Part shown: positions 8,705-16,179 of the stretch, piece by piece | How positions within the stretch are numbered: position 1 is the first letter of the stretch | Layout of the letters: every line of letters begins with the position of its first letter | Assembly (NCBI RefSeq): GCF_024643285.1 | Contig: NZ_JAMSLW010000001.1 | Coordinates: 1-64,000, forward strand | Origin: Parapedobacter lycopersici | Lineage (GTDB): Bacteria > Bacteroidota > Bacteroidia > Sphingobacteriales > Sphingobacteriaceae | DNA: 64,000 nucleotides | Reading direction: 5' to 3' | Notes under the pieces: generated by a model | Databases searched by the model: none | Told to the model about the DNA's origin: nothing | Seen by the model: only the letters and a program-made list of their open reading frames with translations | Program-made: the position numbers and the translations under genes

Positions 8705-9655
8705 TTAGTTTGCTGTGCTGTCCGGTGCAGCCGGTTTCAGTACATCGACCAGCTCGATGTCAAAGACCAGGGGAGCAAACGGCGGAATAGTCCCGCGCAT
8801 GTCTCCGCGTTCACCGTATCCCAGTTCGGACGGAATGATCAATTTTGCCTTGCTGCCTTTTGGCAACAGCAGTAACCCTTCATCCCAGCCCGGAATTACC
8901 TGCCGCACGCCAATGGCAAATTTGGCGGGCTCATAAGGGCGCATGGGATTGAAAATGTTGTTCTTTTCGGCTATTTCCTTCACGGATGTGTCGAACACGT
9001 CGCCACTGGTAAGTGCACCGGTGTAATTAACCTGTACGGTATCGCCGGGCGTGGGCTTTTCGCCGGTACCTTCCTCAACGATTACGTATTGCAGGCCGGA
9101 TGCAGTCTTCAATGGCTCCAGGTTGTTGTCTGCAATGTATTTGCTGATTTTTCCCGCTTCGGCCTGTTTCAGCTTTTCGATTTCAGCTTCGAAATAAGTG
9201 TTTACTTCGGCATACAGTGCGCTGTCGGTAAGCTCACCCTTTTTAAAATGCCTGTTCACCTTTACATTGAAGATAATGTATTTGTCAGCGAAATCAGGTT
9301 TGGGCTGCATGGTTTTGGCAGCCATGGTATCCAGGTCGAGCTTAAAGACGGCACTATCGCCTTCGCCGAGCAGTTTAAACATGGAGTTGTAGTCGCCGGC
9401 ATAAAGGCCCGGAACACTGTCAGGTGCAATATTGATGATCTGTGGAAGACCAATTTTATAGGTGCTGGAGAGCAGCGAGTCCCGGTCGGTCTTCACTGTC
9501 ATGGCGATCGATAGGAGGTCACCGGCCTGCGCTTTTGCCTGTCCGTTGTCTTTAACAATCTGGTATTGCAACCCGCCTTCGCCTGTCTTGAATTGCTGGC
9601 AGGCACCCATCAAAACCGCCGCCGCAAGTCCTAAAATTAAAATTGATTTCTTCAT
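8705..9655 (-). CDS. FKBP-type peptidyl-prolyl isomerase lipoprotein
   Basis: 316 residues. A lipoprotein signal peptide ends at L-M-G-A-C (Cys19). The C-terminal half (about 178-308) is a canonical FKBP domain: V-Q-V-N-Y-T-G, V-F-D-T-S, V-I-P-G-W-D-E-G and L-G-Y-G-E-R. The N-terminal half (about 24-140) begins with G-L-Q-Y-Q-I-V, like a second FKBP repeat, but lacks the usual active-site aromatic set, so it looks like a degenerate copy. Function: proline isomerisation of exported proteins, anchored in the envelope. It follows nrnA by 13 bp on the same strand. Confidence 0.93.
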   Translation of the reverse strand: MKKSILILGLAAAVLMGACQQFKTGEGGLQYQIVKDNGQAKAQAGDLLSIAMTVKTDRDSLLSSTYKIGLPQIINIAPDSVPGLYAGDYNSMFKLLGEGDSAVFKLDLDTMAAKTMQPKPDFADKYIIFNVKVNRHFKKGELTDSALYAEVNTYFEAEIEKLKQAEAGKISKYIADNNLEPLKTASGLQYVIVEEGTGEKPTPGDTVQVNYTGALTSGDVFDTSVKEIAEKNNIFNPMRPYEPAKFAIGVRQVIPGWDEGLLLLPKGSKAKLIIPSELGYGERGDMRGTIPPFAPLVFDIELVDVLKPAAPDSTAN

Positions 9656-9668
9656 TTTTTTTGATTTG

Positions 9669-10679
9669 TTATTGTTTTAATAGTTCGTTATATGCAGGTA
9701 ATATTGATTTGAATTTTTCCACGACTTTATCCAGCGGTTCGTTGGAATTGCCTCCAGCGGCATTCCGGTGCCCCCCGCCATTGAAATACTTTTTGCCGAT
9801 TTCATTGCAGGGGAATGTACCGACCGACCGGAGCGATAGTTTTACCTGATCAGTACGGTCAATGATCAGCGCAGCAAGTTTAATGCCGCTGATCGAAAGG
9901 GCATAATTTACGAGGCCCTCGGTGTCGCCTGTGGTGATATGGAAACGGTTCAGGTCGTGGCGCGAGATGCTGAACAGGGCGGTATGGTATTCCGGAAGCA
10001 CTTCAAGCCGGTTCAGCAGACAGAAACCCAGAAATTTGAGCCGGTTTTCCGATGAGCTGTTGTATACGAATTCCTGTATCTCCCAGTTTCTGGCACCCCG
10101 CCGGATAAGGTCAGCTGCAATTAGGTGGACTTCGGGGGTGGTCGTCTGGAAGCGGAAAGATCCGGTGTCTGTCATCAGTCCGGTATAAAGGCAGGTGGCT
10201 ATTTCGGTGGTGATAGCCGAATGGTCGTCCATGACATTCACCAGAAAATCATAAACCAACTGGGCAGAAGCCGCCGCATGGCTATCCCAATGTTGGAAAA
10301 CATCGAACCCTTCGGGTTCCAGGTGATGGTCGATCATCACTTTGGCAGCAGGTGCGTTCCGTACTGCATTTTCCATGGCATGGATGCGGGAAAGGTTGTT
10401 GAAGTCCAGGCACCATATCATTTCAGCGTTGGCAATCAGCATGTCGTTTGCCTGGATATCCGCAGTATAGATCCTGATCTCTTCCCTGGCAGGCATCCAA
10501 TCGAAAAATGCAGGGAAATCGGAGGGAACAATGAGGTGCACGGTATGTCCCTTTGCCTTCAGCCAAAGGTAGATGGCCAGCGAAGAACCCAGTGCATCGC
10601 CATCTGGTTTATGGTGCGTAGTAACGACAATATGCTTAGGTGCAGCAAGTTGGTGCTTAAGGACTTCCTGTGTCAACAT
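9669..10679 (-). CDS. nrnA: DHH-family nanoRNase/pAp phosphatase (NrnA-like)
   Basis: 336 residues with the DHH/DHHA1 architecture of NrnA. Catalytic motifs: H-K-P-D-G-D-A-L-G-S near the N-terminus, C-L-D-F-N, D-H-H-L-E-P-E, and D-T-G-S-F-R-F. The C-terminal DHHA1 domain carries the G-G-G-H-R-N-A-A-G-G substrate-binding motif. Family members degrade 2-5 nt RNAs and dephosphorylate pAp in the cytoplasm. It is the first gene of the nrnA-FKBP pair. Confidence 0.93.
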   Translation of the reverse strand: MLTQEVLKHQLAAPKHIVVTTHHKPDGDALGSSLAIYLWLKAKGHTVHLIVPSDFPAFFDWMPAREEIRIYTADIQANDMLIANAEMIWCLDFNNLSRIHAMENAVRNAPAAKVMIDHHLEPEGFDVFQHWDSHAAASAQLVYDFLVNVMDDHSAITTEIATCLYTGLMTDTGSFRFQTTTPEVHLIAADLIRRGARNWEIQEFVYNSSSENRLKFLGFCLLNRLEVLPEYHTALFSISRHDLNRFHITTGDTEGLVNYALSISGIKLAALIIDRTDQVKLSLRSVGTFPCNEIGKKYFNGGGHRNAAGGNSNEPLDKVVEKFKSILPAYNELLKQ

Positions 10680-10697
10680 TCAGATGTTAAAAGAGTG

Positions 10698-10705
10698 CAA
10701 ACCTA
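10698..10705 (-). promoter_or_regulatory. -7 element TAGGTTTG (minus strand) for nrnA
   Basis: Exact TAnnTTTG match on the minus strand, 18 bp upstream of the nrnA start. A -33 TTG at about 20 bp is not seen. Confidence 0.4.
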
Positions 10706-10872
10706 CTATAAAAAATCCGATTACCGAATTTTTTATACAGGTAAAACGGAAAAATTAACCGGTTGCGTGTACTGGACTTTTTTGCCCCGTAAATCCCCCG
10801 ATACCGGGGGTCGGTACCGGTATTCCGGCAAGGAAGCGGGTATGCGATGGACCGGTTTCCGTGAGTGGCGGA

Positions 10873-10900
10873 TATAAAAGACATCCCGCCGAACGGATGT
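10873..10900 (-). terminator. Possible terminator of panD
   Basis: The inverted repeat ACATCC/GGATGT (10881-10886 and 10895-10900) overlaps the panD stop codon. On the minus strand it is followed by CTTTTATATC. The stem is short, so confidence is low. A further hairpin, CCCCCG-ATAC-CGGGGG, lies at 10795-10810 but has no adjacent T-run. Confidence 0.4.
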
Positions 10901-11268
10901 CAGTAATCATAGTGTTCTATGGAAGCAATCCGGTTGCCCGCTTCGGTGAATACCAACACCGGCCGGTAGCTGTCAGCTTCTTCTTCCGTGACATTGCAGA
11001 AGCTGAGAATATGGACGGTATCGCCGACTTTAGCGTGCAATGCGGCACCGCCATTCATGCACACCTCACCGCTTCCACGTTTGCCGGGCAATACGTACGT
11101 CATGATCCGGCTGCCGTTCACGGCATTATTGACATAAACCTGCTCGTATTTTTTTATCTGCGCAGCGTCCAGCAAATCAGCATCAATAGTGATGGATCCA
11201 TTGTATTCAACATTTGCCTCGGTCACTTTTACCGTATGGATTTTTGATTTTAAGATGTTGATTTCCAT
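10900..11268 (-). CDS. panD: Aspartate 1-decarboxylase
   Basis: 122 residues from the ATG at 11268. A longer in-frame extension exists, but the family begins at M-E-I-N-I-L-K-S-K-I-H. This pyruvoyl enzyme converts L-aspartate to beta-alanine for pantothenate and CoA synthesis. The self-cleavage site Gly24-Ser25 lies in Y-N-G-S-I-T-I-D; Lys9, Tyr22 and the catalytic Arg/Tyr region (Y-V-N-N-A-V-N-G-S-R) are present. The zymogen is cleaved to give the pyruvoyl group at Ser25. It lies 41 bp downstream of the DUF6695 gene on the same strand. Confidence 0.96.
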   Translation of the reverse strand: MEINILKSKIHTVKVTEANVEYNGSITIDADLLDAAQIKKYEQVYVNNAVNGSRIMTYVLPGKRGSGEVCMNGGAALHAKVGDTVHILSFCNVTEEEADSYRPVLVFTEAGNRIASIEHYDY

Positions 11269-11309
11269 TGTTGTTGTATGTAAGTATATTCGCTTTTTTT
11301 GTTCGTATT

Positions 11310-12344
11310 TCAGCTGTTCACCGGCACCGGTATGGCGCTCAGGGCAATTTTTAGCTGCCCTTGGCGGATCGTGTATTGTTGATGTTGGAAATGATACGTA
11401 AAATGATACGGAGCCTGAAGGTCCACAGCCTGTGCCGCGGCGCACTTCACCCGGTATTCTTCCCTGCCGTGGCTGGCGTATTTCACCACGTGGTACGTGT
11501 TGGTATTCGCACACCCTTCAAGCGAAAACCAGGCCCCCTCGCCGATGCCTCCCAGCCACTGTGCGGATTCGGGTAACTCATCCGGCCGGTCGGGCTCGGC
11601 AATATTACCGGGCTTCCGGTCGCAGGGCAGCAAGCGTGCCTTGCTCGACGAAAGATTGTGCAGCAGCAGGTCTGCCTGAAACCGGAGCGATTGCCAGCGG
11701 TTTATTTTACGTGCGGTGATTGAACCGCGGTAATAACAATAAACAGTTCTGTCGGGTACGGCGTTTATCACGTTGCTCATGGGACTTGGTTTGCCGCTTT
11801 CGGGAAAAACAAGCGGTCTTCTTGCCGGATGCCCCACGGGCATTCCAGCAAGAAGGGTCTGTGCCACAAAGCGGGAACAGCTGTTATTGCCCTTTGCAAT
11901 CGCGCCGTATTTTATGGGACCCTGGCTGACGAGTCGGTCGGCGAAGGCCGTAGCCCGGTGATAGGAAATGCCGTTCGCTATGGAAAAGAACATTCTGCCA
12001 CCGCCATGGGTTGCCGGTTCCAGCAGGTGCAGTTCGTCGACGATAGCCTGTATGTTGCTGATACCACCCTTTTCCGTGACGATGGCACGGGTGTGCAGCA
12101 AGAGCCGGGGATCGGAATTGACCGAGCGTGCCCGGCCGTAACCACGGGGGGTAATGTAACGGCCGAAATCGTAATAGGCCAGCTCACCACTCCGCTTCAC
12201 CAGGATAATGGCGGCATGCCCTACCTTGAAGTTTAAATTCTTAACAACACCCAATGATTTCAATATGGCCATCCATCGCTCATCTCCCCGTGCCGTAACG
12301 TCGGGCCATGCGATTACCAATGCCAGATCAAGGCTTTCGTCCAA
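11310..12344 (-). CDS. DUF6695-type protein, possible permuted NlpC/P60-like hydrolase
   Basis: 344 residues starting with TTG. The start is supported by an unusually good Shine-Dalgarno sequence (AAAGGAGG) 6 nt upstream. The N-terminus (A-L-V-I-A-W-P-D) and the block V-G-H-A-A-I-I-L-V followed by Y-Y-D-F-G-R-Y match what I recall of DUF6695. His43 (V-G-H-A-A) precedes Cys156 (G-N-N-S-C-S-R-F-V), an order seen in circularly permuted papain-like NlpC/P60 and YiiX-type proteins. A cysteine hydrolase or acyltransferase is therefore a reasonable inference, unproven. No signal peptide. It is upstream of panD, possibly co-transcribed. Confidence 0.65.
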   Translation of the reverse strand: MDESLDLALVIAWPDVTARGDERWMAILKSLGVVKNLNFKVGHAAIILVKRSGELAYYDFGRYITPRGYGRARSVNSDPRLLLHTRAIVTEKGGISNIQAIVDELHLLEPATHGGGRMFFSIANGISYHRATAFADRLVSQGPIKYGAIAKGNNSCSRFVAQTLLAGMPVGHPARRPLVFPESGKPSPMSNVINAVPDRTVYCYYRGSITARKINRWQSLRFQADLLLHNLSSSKARLLPCDRKPGNIAEPDRPDELPESAQWLGGIGEGAWFSLEGCANTNTYHVVKYASHGREEYRVKCAAAQAVDLQAPYHFTYHFQHQQYTIRQGQLKIALSAIPVPVNS

Positions 12345-12876
12345 ATAACCCTCCTTTACCTGCTGTTTTTATGTTTCTCTCCATAGTTGACCGGCCGTTT
12401 GACCAAAACGATAGCACAGCAGTGCTATCCGAATTTTTTAAGTCTTGTGAACAAAACGACCTTTGCTGTTGCTGTCATGCCGCATGTGATCTATTAGAAC
12501 CTTCAAAGAATATGCCGAAAGCACCTTATCCTTCCCAGCATGCCGGACTGGATAAGTCAGGTCGAGGTTGAGCGGTTCCATTGATACACATGGGTGTCAT
12601 GTCATAACAGGGGATGAAATAACAGGCTAAATCTGTAAAGAATTGGGAATGTCGGGGCAGTGGGTGTGCCATGACAACATTGATACAAACCCATTAACGA
12701 AATTTATCGGTCGGCCGGTTTAAATATGTCTGGAAAAATTACGACTTTTACAGGCATTGCATTGAACCTAGATACAATAGAGCAATAAACGATTATACAG
12801 ATGAGACCTGCATAATTTCCGTAATAACAAATTATGAGTAATTTATGCCGGCTTCTTTGCCGTTGACAAACAAATT
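12345..12876. other. 532-bp divergent intergenic region
   Basis: This lies between the divergent DUF6695 and ThuA-domain genes. No credible coding frame, tRNA or TAnnTTTG promoter is seen on either strand. The one clear structure is the 8-bp hairpin at 12410-12429. The half nearer 12877 is A/T-rich, as expected for upstream DNA. Confidence 0.6.
12410..12429. promoter_or_regulatory. Perfect 8-bp inverted repeat upstream of DUF6695 gene
   Basis: GATAGCAC and GTGCTATC flank a 4-nt loop (AGCA). On the plus strand it is followed by CGAATTTTTT, and on the minus strand by GTTTTGG. No gene ends nearby, so it is not an ordinary end-of-gene terminator. It could be a leader hairpin or an operator for the DUF6695-panD unit. 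Confidence 0.4.
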
Positions 12877-15800
12877 ATGCTAATGAAAAACTCGTTCCGG
12901 ATTTTACAGGTAAAAACTAAATCGATTTTATGGTTTTCCATGCTGGCTATTTTTATGATGGCGGCTGTTTCGTGCAATAAGCGAAGCGGGAAACCCAGGT
13001 TGCTGGTATTTAGCAAGACCGCGGGGTTTTACCATGAGTCCATTGTGGAGGGACGGGAAGCACTGATGCAACTGGCGGCTGCGAATGGTTATGAAGTGGA
13101 TACGACATCCGATGCCTCTTGGTTTCAGGAGGACAGCCTGGCGCGGTATTCGGCCGTTGTTTTCCTGAATACGACGGGTGATATACTTAATCACTACCAG
13201 GAAGTTGCCTTTGAACGGTATATCCAGGCGGGCGGAGGCTATGTGGGCATCCACGCTGCTTCGGACACGGAGTACGACTGGGGTTGGTACGGCCGCCTGG
13301 TTGGGGCCTATTTTGATAGCCACCCGGTACCGCAGGACGCAGCATTCCAGGTCATTGACGCCAATCATCCGGCCACGGATTCACTGCCGGCCACATTCAC
13401 GTACCACGATGAGTGGTATAATTTTAAGAAACTTTCCCCGGATATACATGTGTTGATTACCATTGATGAGAAAAGTTACGAAGGAGGGAAGAACGGTACG
13501 GATCATCCGATTGCATGGTACCATGACTACGACGGTGGCCGCGCATTTTATACCGGGTTCGGCCATTCAGCAGCAGCTTTTCAGGATCCATTGATTGCAA
13601 GGCATATACTGGGAGGGATCCGATATGCGATTGGGGATAACAGGAAGCTGAATTACAACCGGGCAAAGAGCCTGCCGGTCCCCGAACGGCAGCGTTTCGT
13701 GAAAACCCAATTGCAGCTTGGCGGCCTTTTTGAACCGACCGAAATGGCGATATTACCCAATACCGACATCCTGGTTGCGCAGCGACGCGGTGAACTGATG
13801 CGTTACAGCCAGGAAACACAGGCGTTGAAACAGGTAGGTTTTCTCGATGTGTACCATCGTACTGAAGTACCCAATGTAAATGCTGAAGAAGGGTTTCTGG
13901 GGCTGGCCATTGACCCGGATTTTGAGACCAATAATTATATCTATGCATTTTACAGCCCAACCGATACTTCGGTAAACCGGCTATCGCGGTTTGTTTATGC
14001 CAACGATACCCTGGATAAAAGCAGCGAGAAAATCATTCTCCAGTTTTACTCGCAGCGCAACATCTGCTGCCATACGGGCGGATCGGTTGCCTTTGGCGGC
14101 GACGGACTGCTATACCTGTCGACCGGCGATAACTCCACGCCATTTGACCAGCCAAACCAGCGTTTCCAGAACCATGGGTTTGCACCGCTGGACGGACGGC
14201 AGGGCTTTGAGCAATATGATGCCCGCCGCAGTTCGGGCAACAGCAACGATCTTCGGGGTAAAATCCTTCGCATTAAGGTATTGCCGGACGGCACCTATGA
14301 GATTCCCAAAGGCAATCTGTTTGCCGAAGGACAGGAAAAAACCCGTCCGGAAATTTACGTAATGGGCAACCGTAACCCATATCGCATCGCGATCGATCAG
14401 AAGACAAATTTCCTCTACTGGGGCGAAGTGGGGCCCGATGCCAATCACGATAGCCTCGCTACCCGGGGACCGCGCGGATACGACGAAGTGAACCAGGCAC
14501 GGGAAGCAGGTTTCTTCGGCTGGCCGCTTTTTGTTGGCAATAATTACCCTTACCGGGAATATAATTATACAACCGGGCAATCGGGAGCTGCTTTCGACCC
14601 GGCAAAACCGGAAAATAATTCGCCGAATAACACGGGTTTGCAGCACCTGCCGCCGGCGCATCCGGCATTTATCTGGTATCCCTATGCTGCTTCACCTGAC
14701 TTCCCACAGGTTGGCACCGGCGGACGTAACGCCATGGCAGGGCCGGTATACTACCGGGACTTCTTTCCGCAGGCAACACGCTATCCGGAATATTACGAAG
14801 GTAAGCTGTTTATCTACGATTGGATACGCGGATGGATCCGGGCGGTTACCCTGCTTCCCAATGGTGATTTTGACAAGATGGAACCGTTCATGGAGGGACA
14901 GAAGTTCAACAATCCCATTGATATGGAAGTGGGTAAGGATGGCCGGCTTTATGTGCTGGAATACGGTACCGGATGGTTTACGAAGAATGAGGATGCTGGG
15001 ATTGCACGCATTGATTACCTGCCGGGTAACCTGGCTCCGCAGGTCGGCGCCATTGAAGTGGAGCAGGTTAATGGTGGTGTGCCGTTCACGGTACAGGCGA
15101 AAGTAGCTGCTACCGATTACGAGGGCGATCCATTGACTTATACCTGGAAGATAGGGGAAGTAACCCAGCAGACCAAGGAACCGGTGCTTAACTACACGCT
15201 GGACAAGGTAGGTGAATATGCCGTCAGTGTTACGGTTGAAGATCCTTCTGGAGCGCGGACATCCAGCGCACCTGTAGCGGTATATGCCGGAAACGACAAT
15301 CCTGTTATTGAGGTTGTGCTGACCAATACATCCGGCCTTTATACGCCGGGTGAATCAATCGGCTACGAAGTAAAGGTAGCTGATGACGACAGGCCCATTG
15401 ACCCCGCAAACCTGGTCGTGTCCGTGGACTACATTAAGGGCACTGATCTGGCCGGCGCTTCGCTGGGACACCAGCAGGTATCTGAACTGGTACTTGGGCG
15501 AAGCCTGATGCTGGCCTCCGATTGCCAGTCGTGCCACAAGATTGACGGGCCCAGTGTGGGACCGTCCTATACCCAGGTGGCGGCCAAGTACCGGAAGCAA
15601 AACGACGCGGCAGCTTACCTTACCGGGAAAGTATTGCAGGGAGGCAGCGGTGTATGGGGCGAAGTGGCCATGCCAGCCCATCCCGGAATGAAGGAATCCG
15701 AGGCCCGGCAGATTATCCAATGGGTACTTTCGTTGGGAGATAGCCAGCAGGCGAAACATAAATCGCTGCCAGCCAAGGGTACGATCGTGGTCCGTCCACC

Positions 15801-15918
15801 CGCTGGAAGCGACAGTACGACGGTGATGCGGATTACCGCACAGTATACCAATACCCCGGGAGCAGGCATCCGGCCGCTGTCGGGTGTAAAAACAGTTGAT
15901 TTACGGCCAAAAAAGTGA
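12877..15918 (+). CDS. ThuA / PQQ-type sugar dehydrogenase / PKD / cytochrome c lipoprotein
   Basis: 1013 residues; Met at 12883 is an alternative start. A lipoprotein-like signal ends near A-V-S-C. The ThuA domain spans about residues 38-255 (L-L-V-F-S-K-T-A-G-F-Y-H, G-I-H-A-A-S-D). A soluble glucose-dehydrogenase-type propeller follows (about 280-715; L-Y-L-S-T-G-D-N, G-N-R-N-P-Y-R-I), then a PKD-like domain (about 715-805). The cytochrome c domain has C883-Q-S-C-H887 and a candidate axial Met932 in A-M-P-A-H. Sugar oxidation with electron transfer to the linked haem in the periplasm or at the cell surface is the likely role. Related proteins can carry a carbohydrate-binding module after the final L-R-P motif; this one stops there. 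Confidence 0.88.
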   Translation: MLMKNSFRILQVKTKSILWFSMLAIFMMAAVSCNKRSGKPRLLVFSKTAGFYHESIVEGREALMQLAAANGYEVDTTSDASWFQEDSLARYSAVVFLNTTGDILNHYQEVAFERYIQAGGGYVGIHAASDTEYDWGWYGRLVGAYFDSHPVPQDAAFQVIDANHPATDSLPATFTYHDEWYNFKKLSPDIHVLITIDEKSYEGGKNGTDHPIAWYHDYDGGRAFYTGFGHSAAAFQDPLIARHILGGIRYAIGDNRKLNYNRAKSLPVPERQRFVKTQLQLGGLFEPTEMAILPNTDILVAQRRGELMRYSQETQALKQVGFLDVYHRTEVPNVNAEEGFLGLAIDPDFETNNYIYAFYSPTDTSVNRLSRFVYANDTLDKSSEKIILQFYSQRNICCHTGGSVAFGGDGLLYLSTGDNSTPFDQPNQRFQNHGFAPLDGRQGFEQYDARRSSGNSNDLRGKILRIKVLPDGTYEIPKGNLFAEGQEKTRPEIYVMGNRNPYRIAIDQKTNFLYWGEVGPDANHDSLATRGPRGYDEVNQAREAGFFGWPLFVGNNYPYREYNYTTGQSGAAFDPAKPENNSPNNTGLQHLPPAHPAFIWYPYAASPDFPQVGTGGRNAMAGPVYYRDFFPQATRYPEYYEGKLFIYDWIRGWIRAVTLLPNGDFDKMEPFMEGQKFNNPIDMEVGKDGRLYVLEYGTGWFTKNEDAGIARIDYLPGNLAPQVGAIEVEQVNGGVPFTVQAKVAATDYEGDPLTYTWKIGEVTQQTKEPVLNYTLDKVGEYAVSVTVEDPSGARTSSAPVAVYAGNDNPVIEVVLTNTSGLYTPGESIGYEVKVADDDRPIDPANLVVSVDYIKGTDLAGASLGHQQVSELVLGRSLMLASDCQSCHKIDGPSVGPSYTQVAAKYRKQNDAAAYLTGKVLQGGSGVWGEVAMPAHPGMKESEARQIIQWVLSLGDSQQAKHKSLPAKGTIVVRPPAGSDSTTVMRITAQYTNTPGAGIRPLSGVKTVDLRPKK

Positions 15919-15972
15919 TCGGTGGCCAGTTTTGGTTTTAGTGGTCAGTGATGACTACTGGTGAAGGGTGAA

Positions 15973-16035
15973 CAGTGGTCTGTGATTGGTAATCGGTAGT
16001 CTGTGACTGATGAACGGCGGTTAGTGATTGATGGA
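15973..16035. repeat. Three 21-bp degenerate tandem repeats
   Basis: Units at 15973-15993, 15994-16014 and 16015-16035 share the pattern C-R-G-Y-R-G-T-Y-W-G-T-G-A followed by YTGRTRRWW. Looser copies of the motif (agtggtcagtgatg) extend upstream to about 15920. The stretch lies between two convergent genes and has no coding potential that I can support. Confidence 0.7.
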
Positions 16036-16050
16036 GGTGATAAGTGGTTC

Positions 16051-16177
16051 GTAAGACCCCCTCGTTCCGCGTAAAAGTCGCCTTAGCCAGTCGCGGCTTG
16101 CAGGTTGACGCACTACCGTGGTAGCGACTGGGTACAGCGACGAGTTTTTGCTTACTTTTTTGCGGAAAAAAAGTAAG
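16051..16177. repeat. REP-like folded intergenic element
   Basis: Nested inverted repeats are visible: CTCGT (16061-16065) with ACGAG (16140-16144), CAGTCGC (16088-16094) with GCGACTG (16124-16130), and inside them CTACC-GT-GGTAG (16113-16124). A separate 11-bp hairpin at 16151-16177 (CTTACTTTTTT, 5-nt loop, AAAAAAGTAAG) ends 2 bp from the stop of the minus-strand gene. No T-run follows either arm, so it is not a standard terminator. It resembles repetitive intergenic elements that I associate with Bacteroidota genomes (from memory). Confidence 0.6.
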
Positions 16178-16179
16178 AT

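Noticed and set aside
10687-10884. Minus-strand open frame between nrnA and panD
   Set aside because: Covers the nrnA promoter and a hairpin, has no family-like composition, and sits in ordinary intergenic DNA.
11269-11514. N-terminal extension of panD
   Set aside because: PanD starts at M-E-I-N-I-L-K-S-K; the extension runs into the DUF6695 gene in another frame.
12308-12571. Plus-strand 87-codon frame overlapping the DUF6695 start
   Set aside because: Antisense to the DUF6695 N-terminus and its Shine-Dalgarno site, with a Cys- and Pro-rich composition that is not protein-like.
15919-16179. CRISPR array in the repeat region
   Set aside because: The 21-bp units are adjacent without spacers and are degenerate; no cas gene is present in the window.
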